From: SAR86 cluster bacterium SAR86A
GTDB lineage: Bacteria > Pseudomonadota > Gammaproteobacteria > Magnimaribacterales > D2472
Reading direction: 5' to 3'
Length of the DNA stretch: 39,993 bases
NCBI GenBank assembly: GCA_000252525.1
Contig: JH611156.1
Span: forward strand, 248,015-288,007
The position numbers and the translations under genes are program-made. How positions within the stretch are numbered: the first letter of the stretch is position 1; the number at the start of each line of letters is the position of its first letter. Below, one piece after another: positions 1-9,476 of this stretch. The notes below the pieces were generated by a model. The model had not been told where the DNA came from, did no database searches, and saw nothing but the letters and a program-made list of their open reading frames with translations.

Positions 1-6
1 AAAATT

Positions 7-669
7 TTGAAAATTTCCATTCCAAAAAACTGGATTGAAGCCTTTAAAAAAAATAATCTTGATACAAATCTTGATTTACCAATAAAAAATATCTCAAAGG
101 AACTGGAGGATAATAAAAAAATTGCACCTAATATCAATAATATCTTCAGGGCTTTTGAGCTTTGTGAATATGAATCAACTAAAGTTGTAATTTTTGGTCA
201 AGATCCATATTTTCAATCAGGATACGCAAATGGATTAGCCTTTTCGGTTAATGAACATATTCCTACTCCTGCATCTTTAAAAAATATTTATTCTGAGATT
301 AAAAATGACATTGGTATATTACATAATAGCATTGGTTGTCTTGAAGGTTGGGCAAAAGATGGAGTGCTTTTGTTAAATTCGTCTTTGACAGTTGAGATTT
401 CAAAGCCAGGCTCTCATTCAAAAATAGGTTGGCATAAATTTATTACTAATGTGGTAAAACTTCTAAGCAATAAAAAAAATATTGTCTTTATTTTATGGGG
501 CAATCACGCCCAATCCTTTAAACATTTGATTAACCAAAACGAAAATTTAGTTTTATGTTCGTCTCATCCATCTCCTTTGTCAGCACATAGAGGATTTTTT
601 GGCAATAAACATTTTTCAAAATGCAATCAATATCTTGCTGATAAAAAAATTCAGCCAATCAAATGGTGA
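7..669 (+). CDS. ung: Uracil-DNA glycosylase (family 1)
   Basis: Base-excision-repair enzyme that removes uracil from DNA. The 220-residue product is close to the usual size of about 225. The water-activating motif GQDPY is at residues 64-68 (Asp66), LLLNSSLTVE at 121-130 matches the family's LLLN-x-x-LTV motif, and HPSPLSAHRGFFG carries catalytic His187. The residue after GQDPY is normally His but is Phe69 here, an unusual substitution in the uracil-binding pocket. The start used is TTG at base 7; only six bases precede it, so a start outside the window cannot be excluded, although the distance to GQDPY matches the E. coli protein to within two residues. It converges with ygfZ, one base apart. 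Confidence 0.95.
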   Translation: MKISIPKNWIEAFKKNNLDTNLDLPIKNISKELEDNKKIAPNINNIFRAFELCEYESTKVVIFGQDPYFQSGYANGLAFSVNEHIPTPASLKNIYSEIKNDIGILHNSIGCLEGWAKDGVLLLNSSLTVEISKPGSHSKIGWHKFITNVVKLLSNKKNIVFILWGNHAQSFKHLINQNENLVLCSSHPSPLSAHRGFFGNKHFSKCNQYLADKKIQPIKW

Positions 670-670
670 T

Positions 671-1456
671 CTATGAAATTAGCTCAATACCTGGAAGTTT
701 TTTAATTGTATCAAGCTGATCTCGTAAAATAATTCCATTAAAAATATAATTTTTATTAATTTTAATCTTATTACCAATTAATTTTATATCTTCGCTATCG
801 ACATAATCATCATTCACCACAAAAGTAAGAAACTTTCTTCGATTAACTCCAAGATATCTCATTCTTGCAACGATTTCTTGTCCTCTATAACAGCCCTTAT
901 CAAAAGATACTCGCAATTCATCATAATTAAGCTCTTGTGGTCTGAATTTAGAAATATCAGACTCTTCTAAAAAATAATTCCCAAGTAATTTATTACTTGC
1001 TTCCCAAACATCCTCAGAAATTTCATTATTGCTTTCATAAGCATCTTTTAAATCGACACATGTTGAGAAAAGTTCATTAGATAAGTAAGAATTAGGAATC
1101 TTAGTATGTGAAATTGTTCCAATCACCTTCAACTTACTTTTCAATAATTTTACAGAACTTAAATTAGCAAAAGGTGTAAGCTCTTTTATTAAAATATCTT
1201 CAATATTTTCCTTTACTACTAATTTGTAACATTCGCCGTCAAAAATAATTATAAAGTCTGCCATTATCATGCCCTTATGATTACAAATGCAGGATAATTG
1301 AGATTGACCATCCTCAAGTAACTTGATGTCGGATGTAACCTGACCTTGTAAAAGGTCAAATACCTTATCTTTATCACCAATAATTTCAATTACACATGAA
1401 TTTTTCAAATGAATTGATCCAGACTGAATTAATTTTTTGAGATTGTTAATTTTCAA
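671..1456 (-). CDS. ygfZ: YgfZ, tRNA-modifying / Fe-S assembly folate-binding protein
   Basis: A GcvT-like folate-binding protein that in E. coli supports assembly or repair of certain Fe-S enzymes, including MiaB. The family signature K-G-C-Y-x-G-Q-E-x-x-A-R is present in full (KGCYRGQEIVARMRYLG), with the redox-active Cys. At 261 residues it is shorter than the E. coli protein (326). It is divergent from sdhE with 34 bases between the starts; a ygfZ/sdhE divergent pair is a known gammaproteobacterial arrangement. The fold and signature make the family assignment firm; the Fe-S role is known of the family rather than shown here. Confidence 0.92.
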   Translation of the reverse strand: MKINNLKKLIQSGSIHLKNSCVIEIIGDKDKVFDLLQGQVTSDIKLLEDGQSQLSCICNHKGMIMADFIIIFDGECYKLVVKENIEDILIKELTPFANLSSVKLLKSKLKVIGTISHTKIPNSYLSNELFSTCVDLKDAYESNNEISEDVWEASNKLLGNYFLEESDISKFRPQELNYDELRVSFDKGCYRGQEIVARMRYLGVNRRKFLTFVVNDDYVDSEDIKLIGNKIKINKNYIFNGIILRDQLDTIKKLPGIELIS

Positions 1457-1490
1457 GTAAAATTGTTATTTATTATGAGTATTTTAACCA

Positions 1491-1748
1491 ATGAATGAAG
1501 AAATAAACAGAATACGTTGGAAATGCAGAAGGGGTATGAGAGAAATAGATTTACTCCTTAGAGAGTTCTCTATAACAAAGCTAGAAACACTGAATGAGGA
1601 TGAATTAAGCATATTTTCAGATATATTAAATTATGACGATCAAAAGCTTTATGATTTTATTTTTAAAAAAGATAATTTAGGGAATAAATTTCATGAAGAT
1701 TTCATTGAGAATCATTTAAAAAAATTCACTCATCAAGGAAACTTTTAG
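1491..1748 (+). CDS. sdhE: SdhE, succinate dehydrogenase flavinylation factor
   Basis: Small soluble protein that promotes covalent FAD attachment to SdhA and FrdA. The 85-residue product has the family's N-terminal R-x-x-W-K-C-R-R-G-M-R-E-hydrophobic-D signature (RIRWKCRRGMREID, residues 7-20), which contains the RGxxE motif needed for flavinylation. Length matches E. coli SdhE (88). It is divergent from ygfZ and 38 bases upstream of rpoE; its 3' end may hold a sigma-E-type promoter for rpoE. Confidence 0.93.
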   Translation: MNEEINRIRWKCRRGMREIDLLLREFSITKLETLNEDELSIFSDILNYDDQKLYDFIFKKDNLGNKFHEDFIENHLKKFTHQGNF

Positions 1749-1765
1749 AATTGAAATTTGTCTTT
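1737..1765 (+). promoter_or_regulatory. Candidate sigma-E promoter for rpoE
   Basis: GGAAACTT (1737-1744) followed after 15 bases by GTCTTT (1760-1765) resembles the extracytoplasmic sigma-E consensus GGAACTT-N15/16-GTCTAA. The -35-like part fits well and the -10-like part only partly (GTCT). It sits across the end of sdhE, 22 bases before the rpoE start, where an autoregulatory promoter would be expected. This is an inference from motif and position only. Confidence 0.35.
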
Positions 1766-1786
1766 ATTTAGTGGAAACATAATTTT

Positions 1787-2362
1787 ATGAAGAATATTTC
1801 AAATAATAATGATTCCGAATTAGTCGAGAAAGCGAAAAAAGGTAATGAAATGGCTTTTAATTTTTTAATGAATAAATATTACGCAAGGGTTTATGCCTCA
1901 TTGCTATCTTTTACAAAATCTCATCAAGATTCTGAAGATCTTACTCAACAAACTTTCCTAAAAGTTTGGCAACAATTAAAAACATTCAGAGGAGATAGTG
2001 CTTTTTTCACATGGGTTTATAGAATTGCAATTAATTTAGCCAAAAATTATGTTTCAAGCTCAGGCTACAAAAAACAAAAATTAAATATATCGGTTGAGGA
2101 CTCGGAAATAGAGATTAACTCATTCAAAGACATAGAACTTGAACTTATGCATGATCAGTCACTAAAAAATATTAAATTTTTTATTGATTCTATGCCAGAA
2201 TCACTAAGAACAGCATTTACTATGAGAGAACAAGAAGGATTAAGCTATGATGAGATTAGCAAAATAACTGAAACACCTATTGGTACTGTAAGATCAAGGA
2301 TTTTTAGAGCACGAGAGTCAATTCTCGAATACATTAACACGGAGCTTATTACAAATGACTGA
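1787..2362 (+). CDS. rpoE: RNA polymerase sigma-E factor (ECF)
   Basis: Extracytoplasmic-function sigma factor of the envelope stress response. The 191-residue product has sigma region 2 (about residues 20-90, including DSEDLTQQTFLKVW) and region 4 with a helix-turn-helix. Near its C-terminus, SYDEISKITETPIGTVRSRI followed by FRARE is almost the E. coli RpoE region 4.2 sequence. It is followed directly by rseA with an 8-base overlap and then a DegP-type protease, the standard gammaproteobacterial order apart from the missing rseB. The order supports RpoE/AlgU rather than another ECF group. Confidence 0.95.
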   Translation: MKNISNNNDSELVEKAKKGNEMAFNFLMNKYYARVYASLLSFTKSHQDSEDLTQQTFLKVWQQLKTFRGDSAFFTWVYRIAINLAKNYVSSSGYKKQKLNISVEDSEIEINSFKDIELELMHDQSLKNIKFFIDSMPESLRTAFTMREQEGLSYDEISKITETPIGTVRSRIFRARESILEYINTELITND

Positions 2363-3041
2363 TATTAAAGAAAAATTATCAGCTTTATATGATGGAGAGC
2401 TTGAGAGTTCTCAAATCGACGACCTTCTTGAAGAATGCAGAAATAATGACGAATTGATAAGATCATTTTCTTTATATGGATTAATATCACTATCTCTAAA
2501 CCAAGAATCCAAGATTTCACAAATAAGTCAATCCAGAAGAAGGCCTAAAAGGAGAGGATTTGCAGACATTTGGCTATCAAATGCTGTAACAGCAGCAGCT
2601 TCAATCATATTAACTTTATTTGCAGTAAATAATGTAGATTTTTCTAGAATGAGTATAAACATTGATTCCACAAATCAGATTGCTTCTGCAGTTAACAGCC
2701 AAGAGGCAAAACAAACAGCTGAAAACTCAAGTGAATATCTTGTTGATCATGTTATGAACGTAATTAATGATCCATCTTTCATGAATTCAAAATCAAAAGT
2801 TGATCTACAAAACGTAGGTTACAGAATAAATCAAAGCAGCAATCCTGAATATTCTAATGGAGTACAAAAATTTAAACTTCGTATTGAAAATAGAGATTTC
2901 GGCCTTAATCAAATAAGGTACTGGAAACATGGCAATAAAATGATATACGTAGTTCCAATTTCAAATGGTAGAGCTGTTACTTTATATGGTAATATTTCAC
3001 TTCCAACTGCGATACAAATTGCTAATTCTATAAATAAATAA
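2355..3041 (+). CDS. rseA: Anti-sigma-E factor RseA/MucA, possibly with an RseB-like tail
   Basis: Membrane anti-sigma factor that should hold RpoE inactive. Residues 1-45 match the RseA N-terminal domain (KLSALYDGELESSQIDDLL...). One membrane segment lies near residues 70-92 (IWLSNAVTAAASIILTLFAV), and the rest would be periplasmic. The last 35 residues (ending AVTLYGNISLPTAIQIANSI) resemble the extreme C-terminus of RseB/MucB, which typically reads hydrophobic-T-V-V-G-E-x-P-P-x-T-A-x-x-I-A-x-x-I. No separate rseB gene follows; degP begins 8 bases downstream. The anti-sigma assignment is firm from context and the N-terminus; the RseB-like tail is my alignment by eye. Confidence 0.85.
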   Translation: MTDIKEKLSALYDGELESSQIDDLLEECRNNDELIRSFSLYGLISLSLNQESKISQISQSRRRPKRRGFADIWLSNAVTAAASIILTLFAVNNVDFSRMSINIDSTNQIASAVNSQEAKQTAENSSEYLVDHVMNVINDPSFMNSKSKVDLQNVGYRINQSSNPEYSNGVQKFKLRIENRDFGLNQIRYWKHGNKMIYVVPISNGRAVTLYGNISLPTAIQIANSINK

Positions 3042-3049
3042 AGTAAATT

Positions 3050-4453
3050 ATGAAAATTTTGAATCTTAAACATATATTTTTATTGGTGTGTCTCTCTATT
3101 TCGAATGAAGTTTTTTCAAGCGCACTACCTGAAAACATATCTGAATTGGTAGATAGTTCTGCGCCTGCAGTTGTAAATATAACTGCTAAAAAAGAAGTTT
3201 CTCAGAGACAATCTTTCGGATATGGCGGTATTCCAGACGAGATGTTAGAAAGGTTTGGTATTCCAAGACAATATAGAGAGATGCCTCAACAGAAAAGGGA
3301 AGCAACTTCTTATGGTTCTGGCTTTATTTTGAAAGATAATTATATTATGACTAACTTTCATGTGGTTGAAGATGCTACTGAGGTTATTATTTCTTTATCA
3401 GACAGAAGAGAGTTTATTGCAGAAGTTGTAGGTGTAGATCCTCTCTCAGATTTAGCGGTCTTGGAGGTAAGTGACGATGATTTACCAACAGTTAATGTGG
3501 GCAATAGTGATGAACTAAGAGTTGGTGATTGGGTAATTGCAATAGGCTCTCCATTTAGTTTTGATTTTTCTGTGACTGCCGGGATCGTTAGTGCTAAAGG
3601 TAGAAGCATCAATAATAATAATATTGGGAATTATGTTCCTTTTCTTCAAACAGACGTCGCCATTAACCCAGGTAATTCTGGTGGTCCTTTATTTAATCTT
3701 GATGGCGAGGTAGTAGGTATTAATTCTCAAATTTACTCAAGAAGCGGAGGCTATCAAGGTCTTGCATTTGCAATACCAATAAATGTTGCTATGGATGTCG
3801 CTGATCAGATTATAAATGATGGAGAAGTTTCACGAGGCTATCTTGGTGTCAGAATGAGTGAAGTCGACAGTGATTTAGCTGATGCATTGGGAATGGAAAA
3901 ACCTTATGGCGCTCTCATTAATGATATTGAAGAGGGTGAATCAGCTGATTTAGCTGGCTTAATGCCCGGAGATGTTATTGTTGAGTTTGATAAAAAACAA
4001 ATTAAGTTTAGTTCTGATCTTCCACATGTCGTAGGACAAATCAAACCAAATACTAATGCAAAAGCAATTGTTATTAGAGACGGCGACGAAATTGAGCTAG
4101 AGTTTGTTCTTGGAGAACTCCCGGTAAATAATGAGTCCTTTATTCCTGCAAAAATAAATACATCATCTGATCCAATTGGGTTAAAAGTTGCAGAAATTGA
4201 TAGAGATAATCCGTCAATGTCTAATTTACCCGATGGCGTAATAGTATCTAGGGTAAATCCAAACTCTCCAGCATCAGGCAAGTTAAACAGAGGCGACTTG
4301 ATTACAATGATCCAACATAAAGGAAAAAAGTTTAAAGTCTATGATGTAGATACTTTTGATGAAGCGGTAGATAATTTTTCTACTGGCGAAAAAATTGCTA
4401 TTCACATAATTAGAAATGGAACGAGATTAATTAGGTCCATAACTCTAAACTAG
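3050..4453 (+). CDS. degP: Periplasmic serine protease Do/DegP (MucD-like), HtrA family
   Basis: Periplasmic protease-chaperone that degrades misfolded envelope proteins. The 467-residue product starts with a signal peptide (about residues 1-25, Ala/Ser cleavage region), then a trypsin-like domain with His104 (TNFHVV), Asp134 (DPLSDLAVL) and Ser210 (NPGNSGGP). Two PDZ domains follow, at about 255-345 and 370-460 (RGYLGVRM begins the first). It sits third in the rpoE-rseA locus, as mucD does in Pseudomonas, so sigma-E control is likely. DegP, DegQ and MucD cannot be told apart from this alone. Confidence 0.95.
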   Translation: MKILNLKHIFLLVCLSISNEVFSSALPENISELVDSSAPAVVNITAKKEVSQRQSFGYGGIPDEMLERFGIPRQYREMPQQKREATSYGSGFILKDNYIMTNFHVVEDATEVIISLSDRREFIAEVVGVDPLSDLAVLEVSDDDLPTVNVGNSDELRVGDWVIAIGSPFSFDFSVTAGIVSAKGRSINNNNIGNYVPFLQTDVAINPGNSGGPLFNLDGEVVGINSQIYSRSGGYQGLAFAIPINVAMDVADQIINDGEVSRGYLGVRMSEVDSDLADALGMEKPYGALINDIEEGESADLAGLMPGDVIVEFDKKQIKFSSDLPHVVGQIKPNTNAKAIVIRDGDEIELEFVLGELPVNNESFIPAKINTSSDPIGLKVAEIDRDNPSMSNLPDGVIVSRVNPNSPASGKLNRGDLITMIQHKGKKFKVYDVDTFDEAVDNFSTGEKIAIHIIRNGTRLIRSITLN

Positions 4454-4503
4454 AATCATTTCTTACTTATTTTCGTACTTTGCTTGTAAAATAGCTGCAA
4501 ATT

Positions 4504-6291
4504 ATGGAAAACATTAGAAATTTCTCAGTTATTGCACATATTGATCATGGTAAATCTACTTTATCTGATAGATTAATTGAATTTTGTGGTGGCCTTTCTT
4601 CTAGAGAAATGGAAGATCAGATATTGGACTCTATGGACATAGAAAGAGAGCGAGGCATTACGATAAAGGCACAGGCTGTGTCATTAAAATATAAATTAAA
4701 CAATAAAGAATACCTTCTTAATTTTATTGATACGCCTGGGCATGTAGATTTTTCATACGAAGTGTCAAGATCTTTATCAGCTTGTGAGGGTGCATTACTA
4801 GTTGTTGATGGATCTCAAGGCGTTGAGGCACAAACTCTGGCAAATTGCTATACGGCTGTCGAGGAAGGTTTAGAGGTACTACCTGTCATTAATAAGATAG
4901 ATTTACCTCAAGCTGAACCAGATAGAGTAAAGAATGAGATAGAAGAGATGGTTGGTATTAATGCTTCAAAATCTCCTTTAGTTAGCGCTAAGACTGGCGA
5001 AGGTGTTGAGGAGTTACTAAAAATGCTTATTTCAGAAATTCCATCGCCCATTGGTGATCCAAACTCTAAATTACAAGCTTTAATTGTTGATTCTTGGTTT
5101 GATTCATATCTAGGTGTAGTCTCATTAATTAGAGTAAAAAATGGAAAAATTAAAACTGGACAGAAATTTAAGATTTTTTCAACTGGTCAATCTTATAACG
5201 TAGATGATATTGGAATATTTTCTCCAAAAAAAACGCAAAAAAAAGAATTGTCTGCAGGTGAAGTTGGCTACTTAGTTGCTGGCATAAAAGAAATCAAAGG
5301 AGCTCCAGTTGGAGACACAATCATTGATGCAGGTGATGAAAAAACAACTGCACTATCAGGCTTCAAAAAAGTTAATCCAAAAGTTTTTGCATCAATATTC
5401 ACATTAAATTCAGATGATTATGAAAAGTTCAGAGATGCTTTATCAAAATTAGTTTTAAATGACTCATCATTAATTTACGAACCAGAAGTTTCAGATGCTT
5501 TAGGTTTTGGATTTAGGTGTGGATTTTTAGGTACTTTGCACATGGAAGTGGTTAGAGAGAGACTTGAGAGAGAATATGATTTAGATCTAATATCTACCGC
5601 TCCTTCAGTTGAATATGAAGTTTTAAAAACAGATGGATCAATTATCAAGTGTGATAATCCTTCTCAGTTACCTGTTCCAAATGAAATAGACGAAATTCGT
5701 GAGCCAATAGTTAATACAACCATAATCTCTCCAAATGAGTATGTAGGGAACATCATTACTCTATGCACCTCAAAAAGAGGCGTGCAAAAAGATATGAAAT
5801 ATTTTGGCAATCAAGTGTCAATTATTTTTGAAATGCCTTTGTCGTCTGTCATCATTGATTTCTTTGATCAAATTAAATCATCAACAAAAGGCTTTGCCTC
5901 AATAGAATATACTTTACTAGGATTTCAAAAATCTGATCTTACTAAAATAGATGTCTTGATTAACAATAATAAAATTGACGCTCTATCAATGATCGTGCAT
6001 AAATCTTTTTCTAATTCAAAAGCTAGAGAAATAGCAAAGAATCTTCAAAAATTAATACCGCGTCAGATGTTTGATGTTCCAATTCAGGTTGCTTTGGGTG
6101 CTAAAATTATTTCTAGAGAAACTGTTAAAGCTTATAGGAAGAATGTAACTGCAAAGCTTTACGGCGGAGATGTAACAAGAAAAATGAAATTACTAGAAAA
6201 ACAAAAACAAGGGAAGAAAAAAATGAAACAACTTGGAAAAGTTTCGATTCCACAGGATGCATTCCTTAATTATTTTAGTTCTAATGAGTAA
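4504..6291 (+). CDS. lepA: Elongation factor 4 (LepA GTPase)
   Basis: Ribosome-associated translational GTPase. The 595-residue length matches the family (about 599). GTP-binding motifs are clear: [14 protein letters not shown] (G1, residues 8-21), RGITIKAQ (G2), DTPGHVDF (G3) and NKIDLP (G4). The LepA-specific C-terminal domain ends in the basic stretch [14 protein letters not shown]. The start is the first ATG with the conserved N-terminus [15 protein letters not shown] 50-base gap separates it from degP, and it opens the long co-directional run that ends near 14047. Confidence 0.98.
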   Translation: MENIRNFSVIAHIDHGKSTLSDRLIEFCGGLSSREMEDQILDSMDIERERGITIKAQAVSLKYKLNNKEYLLNFIDTPGHVDFSYEVSRSLSACEGALLVVDGSQGVEAQTLANCYTAVEEGLEVLPVINKIDLPQAEPDRVKNEIEEMVGINASKSPLVSAKTGEGVEELLKMLISEIPSPIGDPNSKLQALIVDSWFDSYLGVVSLIRVKNGKIKTGQKFKIFSTGQSYNVDDIGIFSPKKTQKKELSAGEVGYLVAGIKEIKGAPVGDTIIDAGDEKTTALSGFKKVNPKVFASIFTLNSDDYEKFRDALSKLVLNDSSLIYEPEVSDALGFGFRCGFLGTLHMEVVRERLEREYDLDLISTAPSVEYEVLKTDGSIIKCDNPSQLPVPNEIDEIREPIVNTTIISPNEYVGNIITLCTSKRGVQKDMKYFGNQVSIIFEMPLSSVIIDFFDQIKSSTKGFASIEYTLLGFQKSDLTKIDVLINNNKIDALSMIVHKSFSNSKAREIAKNLQKLIPRQMFDVPIQVALGAKIISRETVKAYRKNVTAKLYGGDVTRKMKLLEKQKQGKKKMKQLGKVSIPQDAFLNYFSSNE

Positions 6292-7240
6292 TATGTTCAC
6301 AGATCCTTTATTTTTACTAGGTTTATTTGGTATCACGATGTCAGTCATTTCGTGGATTAAATTTAATTTAGATGAAAATAACGATGAACCTTTTCTAATT
6401 AAATATTTATCATTTATAAGCCTTATTTCTGCAATTGCATTATTGTTAAGTATTTTCTATAACTCAGGCGATCTTGGTATTGTTCTCCTTGTTGGCGCTA
6501 TTGTTTCTTTTTTTGTTATGCTGCTCGGATACTATTTTAAGAGTTCCGAAATTATTTCTTCATCAAGAGGATATTTTATTCCTTTATTTTTGATATTTGT
6601 GTTAAGAACTTTTTTATATGAGCCATATCAAATACCTTCAGGCTCAATGGAACCTCAATTAAAAAAAGGAGACTTTTTGCTTGTAAATAAGTACGCATAT
6701 GGCTTGAAGATTAATAGGATTGGAACACCAAATTTACTCAGAAATGATCCTGAATATGGTGATTTAGTAGTCTTAATACCACCACATAATCCAGTTCCAT
6801 ACATTAAAAGATTAATTGGTAAGCCTGGAGATGTTATTAGGATCATTAATAAAAAAATATATGTAAATGGAGCAGCTATAGATCGAAAATTTATCAAATC
6901 GGAGGATTCTATAATCAATCGAAGATTTAGATATAGCTCTGGTGAAATTGTTACAAGAGAAATTGATGTAGTTATTGATCTGTATCAAGAAAAACATGGA
7001 AATGCAGAATTTACTATCAAAAATACAAGAGGAGAGAACGATCAATTTCCTCAAGAATGGACAATACCAAATGGTCATTATTTTGTCATGGGTGACAATA
7101 GAGATAACTCAAATGATAGTACAAAAGATGTTGGCTTTGTGCCAAGGGAAAACTTTTTTGGAAGAGCTGACGTGCTTTTTATGACTTGGGAATGTTGGAC
7201 ATGTATTCCTTCTTTTAGCAAAGCAGGAAGTTTGGATTAA
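6284..7240 (+). CDS. lepB: Signal peptidase I
   Basis: Inner-membrane protease that cleaves signal peptides from exported proteins. The start chosen is ATG 6284, giving 318 residues and an 8-base overlap with lepA (ATGAGTAA). An upstream ATG at 6233 in the same frame would lie deep inside lepA and adds no conserved sequence. About four hydrophobic segments fill the first 115 residues. Catalytic Ser121 lies in PSGSMEP and Lys175 in [11 protein letters not shown], followed by the signature [11 protein letters not shown]. The lepA-lepB-rnc-era order is classic. Confidence 0.96.
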   Translation: MSNMFTDPLFLLGLFGITMSVISWIKFNLDENNDEPFLIKYLSFISLISAIALLLSIFYNSGDLGIVLLVGAIVSFFVMLLGYYFKSSEIISSSRGYFIPLFLIFVLRTFLYEPYQIPSGSMEPQLKKGDFLLVNKYAYGLKINRIGTPNLLRNDPEYGDLVVLIPPHNPVPYIKRLIGKPGDVIRIINKKIYVNGAAIDRKFIKSEDSIINRRFRYSSGEIVTREIDVVIDLYQEKHGNAEFTIKNTRGENDQFPQEWTIPNGHYFVMGDNRDNSNDSTKDVGFVPRENFFGRADVLFMTWECWTCIPSFSKAGSLD

Positions 7241-7890
7241 TGTCTCTTGATGATTTAAGTAAAAAAATAGGTTATGAATTCGCAGATATCAAACTTCTTG
7301 AATTAGCTATTACGCATAAAAGTGCTGACAGCAAATCCAATAACGAAAGACTTGAATTTTTGGGTGATGCAATTCTAAGTACAGTTGTTTCAGAATATCT
7401 GTACACAAAATTCCCTTATCAAAAAGAAGGATTGCTTACCAGGATGAGATCACATCTAGTAAAGGGGGATACCCTTACAAGAATTGCATACAAGCTTGAA
7501 CTCACAAATTTCATAAAGTTATCAAAAGGTACTGCTAATTTATCAAGTGAGAGAAAACAATCAATTCTGGAGGGTGTAGTAGAGGCTATTATTGGTGCTG
7601 TTATGCTTGATAGTAATTGGGAGACATCAAAAAAATTTGTTTTAAAACTTCTTAAAAAAGAACTATCAAAAATTTCAATTGATAAAGAATTTCGTGATTC
7701 TAAAACTGAATTACAGGAACTTCTTCAGTCAAAAAAAATTGACCCTCCTGTTTATGAGACCACAGAACTTGATGATGGCTTTAAATCTAGTATTAAATAT
7801 GAAGACAAAATATTCAAAGCCAAAGGCAATTCTAAAAGAGATGCAGAAAGAGAAGTGGCAAAAAAAGCTTTAAAATTTATAAAAATATAA
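7240..7890 (+). CDS. rnc: Ribonuclease III (one catalytic Asp replaced)
   Basis: Double-strand-specific endoribonuclease for rRNA and mRNA processing. The 216-residue product has the signature NERLEFLGDAIL (Glu36, Glu39, Asp43) and a C-terminal dsRNA-binding domain (about 145-215, ending GNSKRDAEREVAKKAL). The second active-site helix reads SILEGVVEAIIGA. Glu115 matches E. coli Glu117, but the position of E. coli Asp114 is Gly112, with a Glu at 111. Codons GAG GGT GTA GTA GAG are clear in the sequence. The start overlaps the lepB stop by one base (TAATG). The family is certain; full activity is open. Confidence 0.96.
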   Translation: MSLDDLSKKIGYEFADIKLLELAITHKSADSKSNNERLEFLGDAILSTVVSEYLYTKFPYQKEGLLTRMRSHLVKGDTLTRIAYKLELTNFIKLSKGTANLSSERKQSILEGVVEAIIGAVMLDSNWETSKKFVLKLLKKELSKISIDKEFRDSKTELQELLQSKKIDPPVYETTELDDGFKSSIKYEDKIFKAKGNSKRDAEREVAKKALKFIKI

Positions 7891-7891
7891 T

Positions 7892-8797
7892 ATGTCAAAA
7901 AAGTATTGTGGGTATATTTCAATAATCGGTAAACCAAATGTTGGTAAATCAACAATTATTAATTCTATCCTTGAAAAAAAAGTTTCAATTACATCTAGAA
8001 AATCTCAAACCACAAGAAATAATATTTTAGGAGTAAAGACCGTTGAAAACAGACAATTAATCTTTATTGATACACCTGGTATGCATGTTAAGTCTCAAAA
8101 GACCATGAATAAGATACTAAATAAATCAGCTCAAAGCATCATTGAAGACTCAGATATTGTAGTTTTTGTTTTACAAAGATTATCGCTGGACAATGAAGAC
8201 ATATCCATAATAAAAAAGCTTAAAGAAACAAATCCTTTTGTAATATGCGTTATTAACAAAATAGATCAGATTAGTAAAAAGGATAAATTACTTCCCTTCA
8301 TAGACGACATTACCAAAATGTATAATTTTGCTTCCATAATACCAATTTCAGCTAAAACAAAACAAAACTTAAATGAGCTTGTAAATAAAATTTCAGAAAA
8401 TCTTCCTGAAAATGAACATATTTACAAAGACAATTTTAATATTGAAAAAGGTAATGAATTTATGTTTTCAGAATTAATTCGTGAGAAGATAATTCGAAAA
8501 TTAGGGGATGAGCTTCCTCATGATACATTTGTAGAAATAGAAGAGATAGATATCAAAAATAATATTACACATATTAGTGCTGTAATTTATGTCAATAGAA
8601 AGTCACAAAAACAGATCGTCATAGGATCTGGTGGAGAGGTCTTAAAAAGAATTGGAAAAGATGCTAGAAGAGATATTGAAAAAATTATAAATGCAAAAGT
8701 ATTTTTAAAAACATGGGTCAAAGTAAAGAAAAACTGGAACACAGACTCGAACTTTATTCAAAGTTTAGGCGTGGGTGGGAACTATGAGTCAAGTTAA
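7892..8797 (+). CDS. era: GTPase Era
   Basis: Essential GTPase that binds 16S rRNA near its 3' end and acts in 30S assembly. The 301-residue product has G1 GKPNVGKST (residues 12-20), G3 DTPGMH, G4 NKID, and a C-terminal KH domain with the RNA-binding turn IGSGGEVLKRIGKDARRDIE. Usual bacterial length. It starts one base after the rnc stop and overlaps recO at its end, so the group is probably cotranscribed. Confidence 0.97.
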   Translation: MSKKYCGYISIIGKPNVGKSTIINSILEKKVSITSRKSQTTRNNILGVKTVENRQLIFIDTPGMHVKSQKTMNKILNKSAQSIIEDSDIVVFVLQRLSLDNEDISIIKKLKETNPFVICVINKIDQISKKDKLLPFIDDITKMYNFASIIPISAKTKQNLNELVNKISENLPENEHIYKDNFNIEKGNEFMFSELIREKIIRKLGDELPHDTFVEIEEIDIKNNITHISAVIYVNRKSQKQIVIGSGGEVLKRIGKDARRDIEKIINAKVFLKTWVKVKKNWNTDSNFIQSLGVGGNYESS

Positions 8798-9476
8798 TAC
8801 AGACGAATGTTTTTTGTTACACCAAAGATCTTATGGGGAGACGAGTTTAATCTCGGAAGTTTTTACCAGAAAAAAAGGCAAAATGTCTCTTATTGCAAAG
8901 GGAGCAAAAAATCCCAAGTCTAAATTTTTTGGATACCTGGTACCTTTCTGTAAATTAAATGTTACTTATTCAGGGAGATCAGACCTAAAAACACTTACTA
9001 GTATTGATCGTGACTTAACAAATTTTAATAAGACTTTATCAAAAAAAACTTATAGCCTCTTATACATTAATGAGCTTCTTATAAAACTTTTACCAAAAGA
9101 TGCCTCACACGAAGAACTTTTTGAATTATATGAGAACTTTCTTAAAGATGTTACTGAAGAAAAAAACTTAGAGATAACTTTGAGGCATTTTGAACTAGAT
9201 TTACTTGATATGTTGGGCTATGGATTAGATTTTGAGAGAGATATTGATAATAATGAAAACATTCAAGAACAAGAAAGATATAGTTTTATTTCTGAAAAAG
9301 GATTTAGAAAAACAGATAATGCTGATTTGACAGGAGAAGACATTATCAATATTAAAAATAGAAATTTGGCAAATGTCCCAAAAATTTTATTAAAAGAAAT
9401 TACCTCAAAGGCAATAAGTTTTTGTTTGGATGGGGTTGAGCTATCTAGCAGACAGATTTTTAGGTCAATTAAATAA
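8784..9476 (+). CDS. recO: DNA repair protein RecO
   Basis: Recombination mediator that helps load RecA on SSB-coated single-stranded DNA. The 230-residue product has the RecO N-terminal OB-fold pattern (FLLHQRSYGETSLISEVFTR, then KGKMSLIAKGAKNPKSKFFG). The start chosen is ATG 8784; a GTG three codons upstream (8775) is possible. It overlaps era by 14 bases. In most gammaproteobacteria pdxJ follows recO; here acpS follows at once with a TAATG overlap. RecO lacks strict catalytic motifs, so recognition rests on the N-terminal domain and location. Confidence 0.9.
   Translation: MSQVNTDECFLLHQRSYGETSLISEVFTRKKGKMSLIAKGAKNPKSKFFGYLVPFCKLNVTYSGRSDLKTLTSIDRDLTNFNKTLSKKTYSLLYINELLIKLLPKDASHEELFELYENFLKDVTEEKNLEITLRHFELDLLDMLGYGLDFERDIDNNENIQEQERYSFISEKGFRKTDNADLTGEDIINIKNRNLANVPKILLKEITSKAISFCLDGVELSSRQIFRSIK

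Noticed and set aside
3358-4281. Minus-strand open frames inside degP
   Set aside because: They lie wholly within a clear protease gene and show no family motif or start signal; shadow frames.
4454-4503. Promoter before lepA
   Set aside because: TAAAAT at 4487-4492 could be a -10 but no acceptable -35 lies 15-19 bases upstream.
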